Below, in pieces: positions 1-8,390 of a stretch of DNA of 64,000 bases. The position numbers and the translations under genes were made by a program. Positions within the stretch are counted from its first letter, which is position 1; every line of letters starts with the position of its first letter. This DNA comes from JACDAN01 sp963801855 (GTDB lineage Bacteria > Actinomycetota > Thermoleophilia > Gaiellales > Gaiellaceae): positions 682,001-746,000 of the forward strand of contig CAWDGK010000002.1 of the NCBI GenBank assembly GCA_963801855.1, read 5' to 3'. The notes beneath the pieces are model-generated. The model saw nothing but the letters and a program-made list of their open reading frames with translations. It made no database searches and was not told the origin of the DNA.

Positions 1-1053
1 AGCTCGCCTGGGTCCGTGATTACCTTTGACCCCGAGTCGATCGCACCCCGCCTCTCCGAGCTCGAGCAGGTCATGGGCGAGCAGGGCTTCTGGGACGACC
101 AGCGCCGCGCCGCCGATGTCTCCTCCGAGCACGCGCGCCTGACGAAGCGCCTCGAGCGCTACGAGCGTCTCGTACGGGACTACGACGACGCCAAGGAGCT
201 GCTGTCGCTCGACGGTGATCTCGAGGGAGAGCTGGACGAGCACGTTCTGCCGCTCGAGCGCGAGCTCGACCGGCTCCGCGAGGATGCACTGTTCTCCGGC
301 GAATACGACGCCGGCGACGCGCTCGTCACGATCCACGCCGGTGAGGGCGGGACCGACGCACAGGACTGGACGGAGATGGTCGTGCGGATGTTCCTACGCT
401 GGGCCGAGCGGCGCGGCTTCAAAGCCGAGCTCGTCGAAGCGAGCCCGGGGGAGGAGGCGGGCCTCAAGTCCGCCGCCGTCACCGTTGCAGGAGAGAACGC
501 GTACGGGACGCTGAAGGCTGAACGAGGTGTCCACCGGCTCGTCCGCCTGTCGCCGTTCGACTCGGCGCACAGGCGCCAGACCTCCTTCGCCCAGGTGATC
601 GTGGCACCGCTCCTCGGCGACGAGGGGGAGGTCGAGATCGACGAGGGCGACCTCCGCATCGACACCTATCGCGCAAGCGGGGCCGGCGGCCAGCACGTGA
701 ACAAGACCGACTCGGCCGTCCGGATCACGCACCTTCCGTCGGGAATCGTCGTCCAGTGCCAGAACGAGCGCTCTCAGACCTCGAACAAGCAGACGGCGAT
801 GCGCCTCCTGCGCTCCCGGCTCGTCGAGCTCGCGGAGGAGGAGCGCGAGGCCGAGATGGCGAAAGAGCGAGGAGCGGCGCAGAACACCGGCTTCGGGAGT
901 CAGATCCGCAGCTACGTGCTGCACCCGTACCAGATGGTGAAAGACCACCGAACCGACCACGAGACGGGAAACACGGACGCCGTGCTGGACGGCGACCTCG
1001 ATCCGTTCATCCAGGCGTACCTTCTGGCCAAGGCCGCCGGAAAGGTCGTCTAG
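1..1053 (+). CDS. prfB: Peptide chain release factor 2, 5' end outside the window
   Basis: RF2 recognises UGA and UAA stop codons and triggers peptide release on the ribosome. The RF2-type SPF anticodon-like tripeptide is at 550-558 and the GGQ catalytic loop at 685-693, followed by the conserved HVNKTDSAVRI stretch. An open frame from GTG at 16 exists, but I do not think it is the true start. The bases just before it, in another frame, read LAWVRDYL and then TGA, matching the N-terminal ...RGYL-stop arrangement of frameshifted prfB genes. The real start is therefore probably just left of the window. ftsE follows after 37 bp. Confidence 0.95.
   Translation, partial: SSPGSVITFDPESIAPRLSELEQVMGEQGFWDDQRRAADVSSEHARLTKRLERYERLVRDYDDAKELLSLDGDLEGELDEHVLPLERELDRLREDALFSGEYDAGDALVTIHAGEGGTDAQDWTEMVVRMFLRWAERRGFKAELVEASPGEEAGLKSAAVTVAGENAYGTLKAERGVHRLVRLSPFDSAHRRQTSFAQVIVAPLLGDEGEVEIDEGDLRIDTYRASGAGGQHVNKTDSAVRITHLPSGIVVQCQNERSQTSNKQTAMRLLRSRLVELAEEEREAEMAKERGAAQNTGFGSQIRSYVLHPYQMVKDHRTDHETGNTDAVLDGDLDPFIQAYLLAKAAGKVV
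18..30 (+). promoter_or_regulatory. Programmed +1 frameshift site of prfB
   Basis: The slippery sequence CTT TGA C lies at 24-30. The zero frame ends at the TGA (27-29), and the RF2 body continues in the +1 frame with GAC (Asp). In characterised prfB genes this site gives autoregulation: low RF2 lets the ribosome pause at UGA and shift. GTGAT at 18-22 ends one base before the TAC codon and could pair weakly with the 16S 3' end as the usual internal Shine-Dalgarno stimulator, but it is much weaker than the AGGGGG of E. coli. Confidence 0.8.
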
Positions 1054-1090
1054 CAGGGCCTTTCGCTACACTCGATCGTCGTCCAAGACC

Positions 1091-1909
1091 ATGAACGGCG
1101 CGCCGCGAACGCGCGTTAGAGCGATGACCGCCGTGCAGGAAAACACTCTCGTGACAGACTCGCCGATTGCCCTGGCGGAGCAAGAGCCGCCCCAGACTCC
1201 GTCTGCCGCTCAAGCGGCGGGGGCGATGATCGTGTTCGAAAACGTCCAGAAGACGTACGAGCCGAACGTCGTTGCCCTCGAGCGCGCGGCGTTCGTGATC
1301 GAGAAGGGCGAGTTCGTCTTCCTCGTCGGCCCGTCCGGATCGGGGAAGTCGACACTGATCCGGCTGTTGCTGAAGGAGATCGAGCCGACGACGGGCCGGA
1401 TCATCGTCGGCGGCCGTGACCTCGGCCGGCTGCGGCGCTCGAAGGTTCCGCAGCTGCGCCGGAACATCGGCTGTGTCTTCCAGGACTTCAAGCTTCTCTC
1501 CGATCGCACGACGGCGGAGAACGTCGCCTACGCGCTCAAGGTGCAGGGCGAGAGTCGTACGTCGATCCGGCGCAAGGTTCCCGAGGTGCTGGGCCTCGTC
1601 GGCCTGAGCCACAAGTCGGACTCGTTTCCCGACGAGCTCTCGGGTGGCGAGCAGCAGCGCGTTTCCATCGCGCGCGCCTTCGTCAACCATCCGCCGCTCC
1701 TCGTCTGCGACGAGCCGACCGGGAATCTCGACCCGGACACGTCGGTCGGGATCATGCAGCTCCTCTACCGCATCAATCGCTCCGGGACGACGATCCTGAT
1801 GGCCACGCACGACCGCGAGATGGTCGACAAGATGCGCCGCCGCGTGATCGCGCTGGAAGACGGCCGGATCGCGCGTGACGAGCGGCGCGGGGGGTACACC
1901 TCCGAATGA
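1091..1909 (+). CDS. ftsE: Cell division ATP-binding protein FtsE
   Basis: Cytoplasmic ABC ATPase that with FtsX transmits a division signal across the membrane to peptidoglycan hydrolases. Walker A GPSGSGKST (about residues 80-88), ABC signature LSGGEQQR (about 183) and Walker B LLVCDEPTGNLD (about 203) are all intact. The longest frame adds about 45 low-complexity residues before the usual FtsE start; an ATG at 1226 (MIVFENV...) would give the standard roughly 227-residue protein, so the start is uncertain. The stop overlaps the ftsX start by 4 bp, so the two are translationally coupled. Confidence 0.95.
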   Translation: MNGAPRTRVRAMTAVQENTLVTDSPIALAEQEPPQTPSAAQAAGAMIVFENVQKTYEPNVVALERAAFVIEKGEFVFLVGPSGSGKSTLIRLLLKEIEPTTGRIIVGGRDLGRLRRSKVPQLRRNIGCVFQDFKLLSDRTTAENVAYALKVQGESRTSIRRKVPEVLGLVGLSHKSDSFPDELSGGEQQRVSIARAFVNHPPLLVCDEPTGNLDPDTSVGIMQLLYRINRSGTTILMATHDREMVDKMRRRVIALEDGRIARDERRGGYTSE

Positions 1910-2793
1910 GGTTCAAGATGATGCTCGGCGAGGCTGTCCGCTCCATCGGGGCGAACATCTCGACCACGGTGGCGGCGACGATGACCGTGCTGATCGGGAT
2001 GTTCCTGCTCGGGCTGGTGATCGCCTTCGCGACCTACGCGCGGTCGTGGAGCGACGACGTCAAGGCGGGGCTCGTCGTCAAGGTCTTCCACGATCGCGAC
2101 GCGACGCCCAATCAGGTCGATTCCGTGCGCGCCATGCTCGACCGGGACCCGCAGGTCCGCACGTTCGAGTTCGTCTCGGCGGCGGAGGGCCTGAAGGAGA
2201 TCCAGAAGGACCGGCCGGACCTCTTCAGCACCAAGCTCCCGTACAACCCGCTCGGGCACGCCTGGACGGTGTACCCGACCAAGGCCGAGAACGTCGAAAC
2301 GATCGCCGCACGACTCGGTTCGGGCACGAAGGCCAGCCCGTACCCGGTCGGCGTCCACAACGTGACCTACGGCCAGGAGAAGGCGAAGCGAATCCTTCGC
2401 GTGGCGAACATCATCAACGCGATCTTCGGCATCGCTGTCCTCGTGCTCCTCTCGGCGGCCGCGATCCTGATCGCGAACACGATCCGTCTCTCCATCTTCG
2501 CGCGCCGTCGTGAGATCGAGGTGATGAAGCTCGTGGGCGCCACGAACTGGTTCGTCCGCGGGCCGTTCATGCTCGAGGGACTGATCTGCGGCCTCGTCGG
2601 CTCGCTGCTGGCCGTCATCCTCCTCTTCGTCAGCAAGGAAGCCGCACTCCCGTCGCTGCTCCCGAAGCTGACGAGCGACCCGGACGTGCAGGCGCTCGGC
2701 TTCGGCCTGAACGCGCTGATCCTCCTCGGCCTCGGGCTCTTGCTCGGTGCCGCCGGCTCCGGGCTCACGCTCCGCCGCTTCCTGCGCGTCTAA
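1906..2793 (+). CDS. ftsX: Cell division protein FtsX
   Basis: Polytopic permease-like partner of FtsE. The 295-residue protein has the standard layout: one membrane segment near the N-terminus (about 22-42), an extracytoplasmic loop of about 130 residues, then three C-terminal membrane segments (about 176-200, 222-246 and 267-287). The loop normally contacts a periplasmic or wall hydrolase activator; a candidate of that type, an EnvC-like M23 protein, lies at 58548-59741. The ATGA overlap with ftsE indicates coupled translation. Confidence 0.95.
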   Translation: MRFKMMLGEAVRSIGANISTTVAATMTVLIGMFLLGLVIAFATYARSWSDDVKAGLVVKVFHDRDATPNQVDSVRAMLDRDPQVRTFEFVSAAEGLKEIQKDRPDLFSTKLPYNPLGHAWTVYPTKAENVETIAARLGSGTKASPYPVGVHNVTYGQEKAKRILRVANIINAIFGIAVLVLLSAAAILIANTIRLSIFARRREIEVMKLVGATNWFVRGPFMLEGLICGLVGSLLAVILLFVSKEAALPSLLPKLTSDPDVQALGFGLNALILLGLGLLLGAAGSGLTLRRFLRV

Positions 2794-2818
2794 TCGAAGC
2801 TCAGCCGTGGTGAAGCCG

Positions 2819-4510
2819 ATGTCTGACCGCATCGTGGTCGAACTCGCCAAGCGTGGGAAGTTCGTCGTCGGCGAGCCGTTCTTTGCGCCGGGAGTCCCGC
2901 TCACGATCGACAAGCGCGGCTTGCACGACGCCCGGCCCGGCGAGCTCGCGGTGCTGAGGACCGGCCGAGGCCGCGCGCGCCTCGAGAAGACACTCGGGCC
3001 GGCAGACCGGATCGAGAACGTGCTCGAGGGGCTGCTCGAGCAGGAGGGTGCTCGCACCGAGTTCGAGCCGCACGACCCGCCGGAGCCCAGCATCGAGGGC
3101 CGAGTCGACCTGCGTGAGCAGGTCGCATTCACGATCGACCCGGACACGGCGAAGGACTTCGACGACGCCATCTCGGTGCGGCGGGAGGGCGACGGCCTGC
3201 GTGCCTGGATCCACATCGCCGACGTCTCGCACTTCCTTCCCGCCGGCACCCCGCTCGATCTCGGGGCGGCCGAACGCGCGTTCTCCGTCTACGTCCCTGG
3301 GCGGGTTGCCCCGATGCTGCCTCCGGAGCTCTCCGAGGACCTCTGCAGCCTTCGTCCTCGGCAGGACAGGCTCTGCGTCACCGTGGAGGTGCCCTTCGGC
3401 CCCGGCCTCGAGCTCGGTGAGCCGTCGTTCTACCGATCCGTGATCCGCAGCAGGGAGCGGCTGACCTACGGACAGGCTGAGCGAATCCTGCGCGGCGACG
3501 AGAAGGCGGATCCGGAGATCGCCGAGGGTCTGAAGCTTGCCGAGGAGCTGGCGGTCGAGCTCAGGAGGCGCCGTTTCGCCCGCGGCGCTCTCCGGATCAC
3601 CAAGCCGGAGACCACCTTCGCGTTCGACGAGCGCGGCGGGGTCGAGCGTGCGTGGCTCGAGTCCGAGCCGCACGCCCACATGCTCGTCGAAGAGCTGATG
3701 ATCCTCGCCAACGAGGCGGTAGGCGCCCTGCTTGCCGGCCGAAACCGCGAGGCGCTCTACCGGGTGCACGAGCGGCCCGATCCTCAGGCGATCGGTCACC
3801 TGCTCGCGAAGCTCGGTGACCTCGGAGTTCCGACGCCGCCGGCCCCAGAGCAGGAGCGCCTGACGCCGGGAATCGCCGCCAAGCTCGCTGCGGAGATCAG
3901 CGAATCGGTCACCGGGTACGTCGAACAGTCGGGCCGGGGCCGGGAAGCGTTCCCGTCGCTCGTGCTCCGGTCGCTGAAGCAGGCGCGCTACGACACGCGG
4001 AACCTCGGCCACTCCGGCCTTGCGAGCAAGGCGTACTGTCATTTCACGTCGCCGATTCGCCGGTATCCGGATCTCGTCGTCCACCGGGCCCTGCTCCAGG
4101 AGCTCGGCGTCGGCGACGACCCGCTGCCGGAGGATCCGCGCGGTTTGGCGGAGAGCTGCTCCGTCCAGGAGCGGAAGGCGGCCGACATCGAGTACCGGGC
4201 AGACGACATCTGCCTGGCCTGGCTCCTCGAGTCCGTGCTCTTCGAACGGGGCTGGGAAGCGACGTTCGAGGGCGAGATCAACGGCCTGATCGGCTCCGGC
4301 CTCTTCGTCCGGTTCGACGTGTTCGAGGGCTATGTGCCTGTGCGGCGCCTCGGCGGGGACTACTTCGAGCTGAACACCCTCGGCACTGCGTTGATCGGCC
4401 GGCGGACGAACAGGACATTCCGCCTTGGCGATCCGGTCGAGGTCACAGTCGCCGAGGTCAACAAGGCCGATGGCAAGGTCGAGCTCAGACCTGCGGGATC
4501 TGCTGGGTGA
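2819..4510 (+). CDS. RNase II/RNase R family 3'-5' exoribonuclease (RNB domain)
   Basis: The protein has an RNB catalytic core with the signature DPDTAKDFDDAI near residue 107, whose aspartates bind the catalytic metals, and a C-terminal S1-like RNA-binding domain starting near FEGEINGLIGSGLFVRF. At about 563 residues it is shorter than E. coli RNase R, and I see no clear cold-shock domains at the N-terminus, so I leave the symbol blank. ATG 2819 (MSDRIVVE) was chosen because the longer frame runs back into ftsX; GTG 2807 and GTG 2810 are alternatives. Its 3' end overlaps the convergent deiminase gene by 26 bp. Confidence 0.9.
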   Translation: MSDRIVVELAKRGKFVVGEPFFAPGVPLTIDKRGLHDARPGELAVLRTGRGRARLEKTLGPADRIENVLEGLLEQEGARTEFEPHDPPEPSIEGRVDLREQVAFTIDPDTAKDFDDAISVRREGDGLRAWIHIADVSHFLPAGTPLDLGAAERAFSVYVPGRVAPMLPPELSEDLCSLRPRQDRLCVTVEVPFGPGLELGEPSFYRSVIRSRERLTYGQAERILRGDEKADPEIAEGLKLAEELAVELRRRRFARGALRITKPETTFAFDERGGVERAWLESEPHAHMLVEELMILANEAVGALLAGRNREALYRVHERPDPQAIGHLLAKLGDLGVPTPPAPEQERLTPGIAAKLAAEISESVTGYVEQSGRGREAFPSLVLRSLKQARYDTRNLGHSGLASKAYCHFTSPIRRYPDLVVHRALLQELGVGDDPLPEDPRGLAESCSVQERKAADIEYRADDICLAWLLESVLFERGWEATFEGEINGLIGSGLFVRFDVFEGYVPVRRLGGDYFELNTLGTALIGRRTNRTFRLGDPVEVTVAEVNKADGKVELRPAGSAG

Positions 4511-5395
4511 TGCAGTGGACACCGCCACCACCGTCGGCGAGAGCGTGGCCCGGGACTCCGATGACGGCGCGGTTCGGGAATGCCTCCTCGATGAGCGCCA
4601 GGGCCCGCTTGTCCTGCCGGTTACCTGCGACCGGAACGAGTACGCATCCGTTGCCGACGTAAGAGTTGAGGTAGCGGATCGGCGAGGGAGGGAGGTCGAA
4701 GGGGATCACCTCGAGGCCCGCCTCCTCGAGCACCGGCCGATGCTCCGGCATCTGCGACAGCACTCGGCCTGGCGCGCAAAAGGCGACGACGTTGTCCGCG
4801 TGCCCGCCGCTCTTGTCATCCGGGAGACCGTTGGGAAGCCACACGGTTCGCTCGACTCCGAGGTAGGCGCGAAACGCGTCCTCGAACTGGCCGCGCGTGG
4901 CGCCTGGGTTCCGGTTCTCGTTGAGGATCGAGCTTTCGATTGCGATGAGCGTTCCTGCCCCGTCGATTGCAAAGGCTCCGCCTTCGAGCACGAGCGGGAC
5001 AGCGAGACGTTCGATGCCGAGTCGACGGCAGAGGCGATCGCCGATCGAGTGGCGGTAGGGCGGGAGCGTGCGGCCCCAGGAGTTGAACTGGAAGTCGATC
5101 GCCACGAGCTCGGTCCCGAGCGGAGGGCGAAGAACGGCCCCGTGTCGCGCATCCACACCGTCCCGAGCGCGATCTCCATCACCTCGACCGCCGAGCCCGC
5201 CGCTGCTTCGGCCTGCCGTCCGAAACCGGGGTAGGCGAGCATCAGCACGGGCTCGAACTGGCTCAGGGTCCGGGCGACCTCCGCGTGCGCATCGTGGGCT
5301 TCCGCGAACTCGCGGGTCGGGACCAGGTGAGCCCCAGGCCACGCCATGACGCACCGCTCGTGTGGCGCCCACTCGGCCGGCATGCGAAGCTTCAT
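4485..5395 (-). pseudogene. Agmatine deiminase / peptidyl-arginine deiminase family, one frameshift
   Basis: This family hydrolyses agmatine to N-carbamoylputrescine or deiminates related guanidines. The N-terminal part (MPAEWAPHERCVMAWP ... WMRDTGPFF) is read from ATG 5393-5395. The rest (LVAIDFQFNSWG, VLEGGAFAIDG, GHADNVVAF and the catalytic-cysteine motif GGGGVHCITQQ) is in a different frame. The break lies near 5105-5118, where one base appears to be missing close to a GGG run. Both halves are otherwise well conserved and join to a full-length protein, so this could be a sequencing or assembly indel rather than true decay. Confidence 0.8.
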
Positions 5396-5427
5396 CCGTC
5401 CAACGTAACCCGACCCGAGGAGGGGCA

Positions 5428-5562
5428 GTGTCCGATCAAGAGCCCACGCAGAGCGAGGACAAGCAGGACGAGCAGGAGATGCAGGACCTCGACGTCGCCG
5501 AGGAGCAGCAGGACGACGTCATGGGCGGTCAAATGAAGAAGAACCGGGACCGCCGCAACTAG
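5428..5562 (+). CDS. Small acidic peptide (44 aa) with a Gly-Gly motif
   Basis: A strong Shine-Dalgarno (GAGGAGG near 5416-5422) stands just before GTG 5428, which supports a real start. The product is rich in Glu, Asp and Gln in its first 33 residues (QDLDVAEEQQDDV), then has MGGQ followed by a basic tail (KKNRDRRN). The acidic leader, GG and short basic C-terminus resemble double-glycine leader peptides in layout, but I cannot assign a family. It sits 17 bp before smpB and diverges from the deiminase gene. No processing enzyme is adjacent, so a role in RiPP-like export is only a possibility. Confidence 0.6.
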   Translation: MSDQEPTQSEDKQDEQEMQDLDVAEEQQDDVMGGQMKKNRDRRN

Positions 5563-5579
5563 TTCGCCAGAATGGGGCC

Positions 5580-6041
5580 ATGGCCCCGGGCGAGAAGCTG
5601 ATCGCGGAAAACCGTAAGGCGCGGCACGAGTACCAACTCTCGGATCGCGTCGAAGCCGGCCTGGTCCTCACGGGCTCAGAGGTGAAGTCGCTTCGTGAGG
5701 GCCGGGCCGAGCTCAGGCGCGCCTTCGCGGACCTTCGCAACGGCGAGCTCTGGCTCATCGGCTCGCACATCGCGAGCTACGACCAGGCCGGAGATAACAA
5801 CCACGAGCCCGACCGGGACCGGAAGCTGCTCCTCAAGCGCAAGGAGATCGACTCGCTGACCGGCAAGGTGCAGGAACGCGGCTTCACGCTGGTACCGACC
5901 CGGCTCTACTTCAAGGATGGCCGCGCGAAGGTCGAGATCGCCCTTGCCAAGGGCAAGGACGTCCGCGACAAGCGGCGCGACATCGCGGACAGAGACACGA
6001 ATCGCCAGATCCAGCGTGCGTTGAAGGAGCGGTCGCGGTGA
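5580..6041 (+). CDS. smpB: SsrA-binding protein SmpB
   Basis: SmpB binds tmRNA and delivers it to stalled ribosomes for trans-translation. The 153-residue protein shows the typical core (AENRKARHEY..., GLVLTGSEVKSLREG, GSHIASY) and the basic C-terminal tail (KGKDVRDKRRDI...) that enters the mRNA channel. The tmRNA gene lies about 730 bp downstream, past one small gene, a common actinobacterial arrangement. The stop overlaps the next start by 4 bp. Confidence 0.97.
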   Translation: MAPGEKLIAENRKARHEYQLSDRVEAGLVLTGSEVKSLREGRAELRRAFADLRNGELWLIGSHIASYDQAGDNNHEPDRDRKLLLKRKEIDSLTGKVQERGFTLVPTRLYFKDGRAKVEIALAKGKDVRDKRRDIADRDTNRQIQRALKERSR

Positions 6042-6742
6042 GCCACACGGTCGGTACCCGCGAGGAGTGGCTCGAGGCACGGAAGGCGCTCCTCGAGAGC
6101 GAGAAGGAGTTGACGAGGCGGAGCGACGAGCTTGCGCAGCGGCGGCAAGACCTGCCGTGGGTCAAGGTCGATAAGGAATACCGCTTCGAGTCGAGTGACG
6201 GCACGAAGACTCTGACGGACCTCTTCGACGGCCGCTCGCAGCTCTTCACCTATCACTTCATGTTCGGGCCGTCCGTCGACGGCTGGCCGGAGGCGGGCTG
6301 CCCGGGCTGCTCGTACACGGCGGACTCCCTCGACCGCGCCGTCGAGCATCTCCCGGCCCACGACGTGACCTTCGTCGCCGTCTCTCGAGCCCCGCTCGAG
6401 AATCTCGACGCGTACAAGGGTCGCATGGGTTGGAACTTTCCTTGGGTCTCATTCGGCGAGAGCGATTTCAACCTCGACTTCGGCCTCTTCACGGAGGAGG
6501 AGCGGGAAACCGGCAAGGGTTTCAACTTCGGCACGTCGCGCCGCGAGGAGATCAATCTCCACGAGGAGGAGCTACACGGCCTGAGCGCGTTTGCCATGGA
6601 GGGCGGGGTCGTCTACCACACGTACTCGACCTACGACCGCGGCACCGACGTGCTGAACGCAACCTGGCAACTGCTGGACAGGGCGCCGAAAGGCCGTGGG
6701 GGAGAGCCCGAGAATTGGCCACAGCGCCGGTACGAATACTGA
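6038..6742 (+). CDS. DUF899 family thioredoxin-like protein
   Basis: Family members have a thioredoxin-like fold and no firmly established reaction. The 234-residue protein has the hallmark stretch YHFMFGP...GCPGCS (about 70-88), with two cysteines in a CPGC arrangement, followed by FVAVSRAPLE and the C-terminal TYDRGTD. GTG 6038 overlaps the smpB stop (GTGA), suggesting one transcript that also leads into ssrA. Confidence 0.88.
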   Translation: MSHTVGTREEWLEARKALLESEKELTRRSDELAQRRQDLPWVKVDKEYRFESSDGTKTLTDLFDGRSQLFTYHFMFGPSVDGWPEAGCPGCSYTADSLDRAVEHLPAHDVTFVAVSRAPLENLDAYKGRMGWNFPWVSFGESDFNLDFGLFTEEERETGKGFNFGTSRREEINLHEEELHGLSAFAMEGGVVYHTYSTYDRGTDVLNATWQLLDRAPKGRGGEPENWPQRRYEY

Positions 6743-6769
6743 GCCCGGCTACAGTGTGAAGCGACATAG

Positions 6770-7135
<366 letters not shown>

Positions 7136-7165
7136 AGACGGACTAGGTACGAAGGCGGCTTTCTC

Positions 7166-7597
7166 GTGATCTCCCACCGCGTCGAAGTCTGGTGGCGAGA
7201 AGGCGACCAACGAACAGCATCGAGTGAGGGCGAGCTCTTTGCCCTGATCAGTGAGGCCGAGGCGGAAGCAAGAGCAGACCTGCCGGCAATCGTCTTCATC
7301 GAGGCGCCGGTTGGCTCGTTGAGTCTCGTCGTCGGGCATCCCGACGGAAGCGTGCTCGTCTACCACCCTGCGGATTACGCAGAGACGGGGCTTGGCTCGA
7401 CGAGCAGTGTTGGTGATTCGTCTGCCCGAGACGCCGATGAGTGGGAGCCACCAGTGACGGCGTACTTGGCGACTCATCACACAGAGCTTCCTCGGTGGTC
7501 GGTGATCCCCCACGAGCAAGCACGCCAAGCTGTGCGCGAGTTCTATGCGTCCGGCGGAGCACGGCCGGCGACCACACAGACTGGCAGCTTGATTAGT
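7166..7597 (+). pseudogene. Imm1-family immunity-like protein, apparently lacking its own stop codon
   Basis: Starting at GTG 7166, about 135 residues look like Imm1-type immunity proteins of polymorphic toxin systems: a segment around SLSLVVGHPDGSVLVYH, then AYLATHHTELPRWSVIPHEQARQAVREFYASGGARP. The frame has no stop where the domain should end (about 7570-7600). It stays open through sequence antisense to a minus-strand gene and into the GNAT domain at 7931. I therefore mark the domain only and regard the end as truncated or altered. No cognate toxin is visible nearby. Confidence 0.5.
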
Positions 7598-7623
7598 CGG
7601 GAGTGCGGAACGGTCGCAATTGG

Positions 7624-7857
7624 CTACTTGCCTGTGCGTTCACGGTGCTTGCACCCCGGCCAGCAGCATGGCCGGCGCTGGCCTTCTTCCAACTCCTCCT
7701 GGGTTCGCCGGATCCGGCGCGCTCGAGTCGTTCTCCTGCTGGCATCTTCGACCCAGCAGATGAACTCGTTCCGGGCCAGCGGCGTGATGTCCTTCCAGGC
7801 GTCGAGCGCCGTCGCGTTGGCCAGCAACGCCTCACCGAGGTCCGTGGGCAGGCTCAT
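7624..7857 (-). CDS. YdeI/OmpD-associated-like small protein
   Basis: A 77-residue minus-strand protein that resembles the C-terminal YdeI/OmpD-associated domain: DLGEALLANATALDAW, LARNEFICWVEDA, TRARRIRRT, and the cysteine-rich end RPCCWPGCKHR typical of short members. The molecular function of the family is unclear. ATG 7857 (MSLPTDL...) fits the family start better than the in-frame ATG at 7869. It lies entirely inside a frame that happens to be open on the plus strand; family resemblance makes the minus strand the coding one. Confidence 0.72.
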   Translation of the reverse strand: MSLPTDLGEALLANATALDAWKDITPLARNEFICWVEDASRRTTRARRIRRTQEELEEGQRRPCCWPGCKHRERTGK

Positions 7858-7930
7858 GCACCACCCCACCGGGAAGGCTCTGGCCCCTCACGCCTACATC
7901 GTAGGCGGAGGGGCTTCTACGATCGGTCGC

Positions 7931-8380
7931 GTGGAGGAGTTCGTCCCGCGCGACTTCGACGTCCCTCGCCGGCTCGAGACGCCGCAGTTCGTGCTCGAGC
8001 CCCTGGCCCCCGAGCACAACGACCAGGACTACGACGCGTGGACCTCGTCGCGGGAGCACATCCACGCGACTCCCGGGTGGGAAGAAAGCAGCTGGCCGCG
8101 GGAGATGACGCCGGACGAGAACCGGGCAGACCTGCAGCGCCATGCCGACGACTTCCGCAACCGGACGGGGTTCACCTACACGGTGCTCGATCCGGCGAGC
8201 CGCGACGTGATCGGGTGCGTCTACATCTACCCGCGGCCCGACAGCGACCACGACGCCCGTGTGCTCTCCTGGGTACGGGCGAGCCACGCGCAGCTGGACA
8301 CCCCGCTCTGGCGCGCCGTGAGTGAGTGGCTCGCGTCCGACTGGCCGTTCGGGAGCGTCGAGTACGCGCCGCGAACCTAG
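7931..8380 (+). CDS. GNAT family N-acetyltransferase
   Basis: A 149-residue protein starting at GTG 7931. It shows the GNAT order: substrate-side strands (RLETPQFVLEPLAPEHN), the WTSSREHIHATPGW helix region, FTYTVLDPASRDVIGCVYIYP as beta-4, and a shortened C-terminus (VLSWVRASHAQLD). The acetyl-CoA loop Q/RxxGxG/A is not clearly visible, so activity is uncertain. The substrate cannot be predicted. The frame is continuous with the Imm1-like segment upstream, which I take to be accidental. Confidence 0.6.
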   Translation: MEEFVPRDFDVPRRLETPQFVLEPLAPEHNDQDYDAWTSSREHIHATPGWEESSWPREMTPDENRADLQRHADDFRNRTGFTYTVLDPASRDVIGCVYIYPRPDSDHDARVLSWVRASHAQLDTPLWRAVSEWLASDWPFGSVEYAPRT

Positions 8381-8390
8381 GGGAGCTTCG

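Noticed and set aside
16..18. GTG 16 as the start of prfB
   Set aside because: The frame upstream leads exactly into the conserved YL-TGA frameshift site, so the GTG is inside the gene.
5428..5562. Prokaryotic ubiquitin-like protein Pup
   Set aside because: The peptide is acidic and small with a GG, but it ends in a basic RRN tail rather than the GGE/GGQ C-terminus of Pup, and no pafA, dop or proteasome genes are near.
7598..7930. Plus-strand open frame joining the Imm1-like and GNAT domains into one 404-aa protein
   Set aside because: The connecting stretch is antisense to a minus-strand gene with clear YdeI-like sequence (RPCCWPGC), and its own residues are Arg/Ser-rich without domain character.
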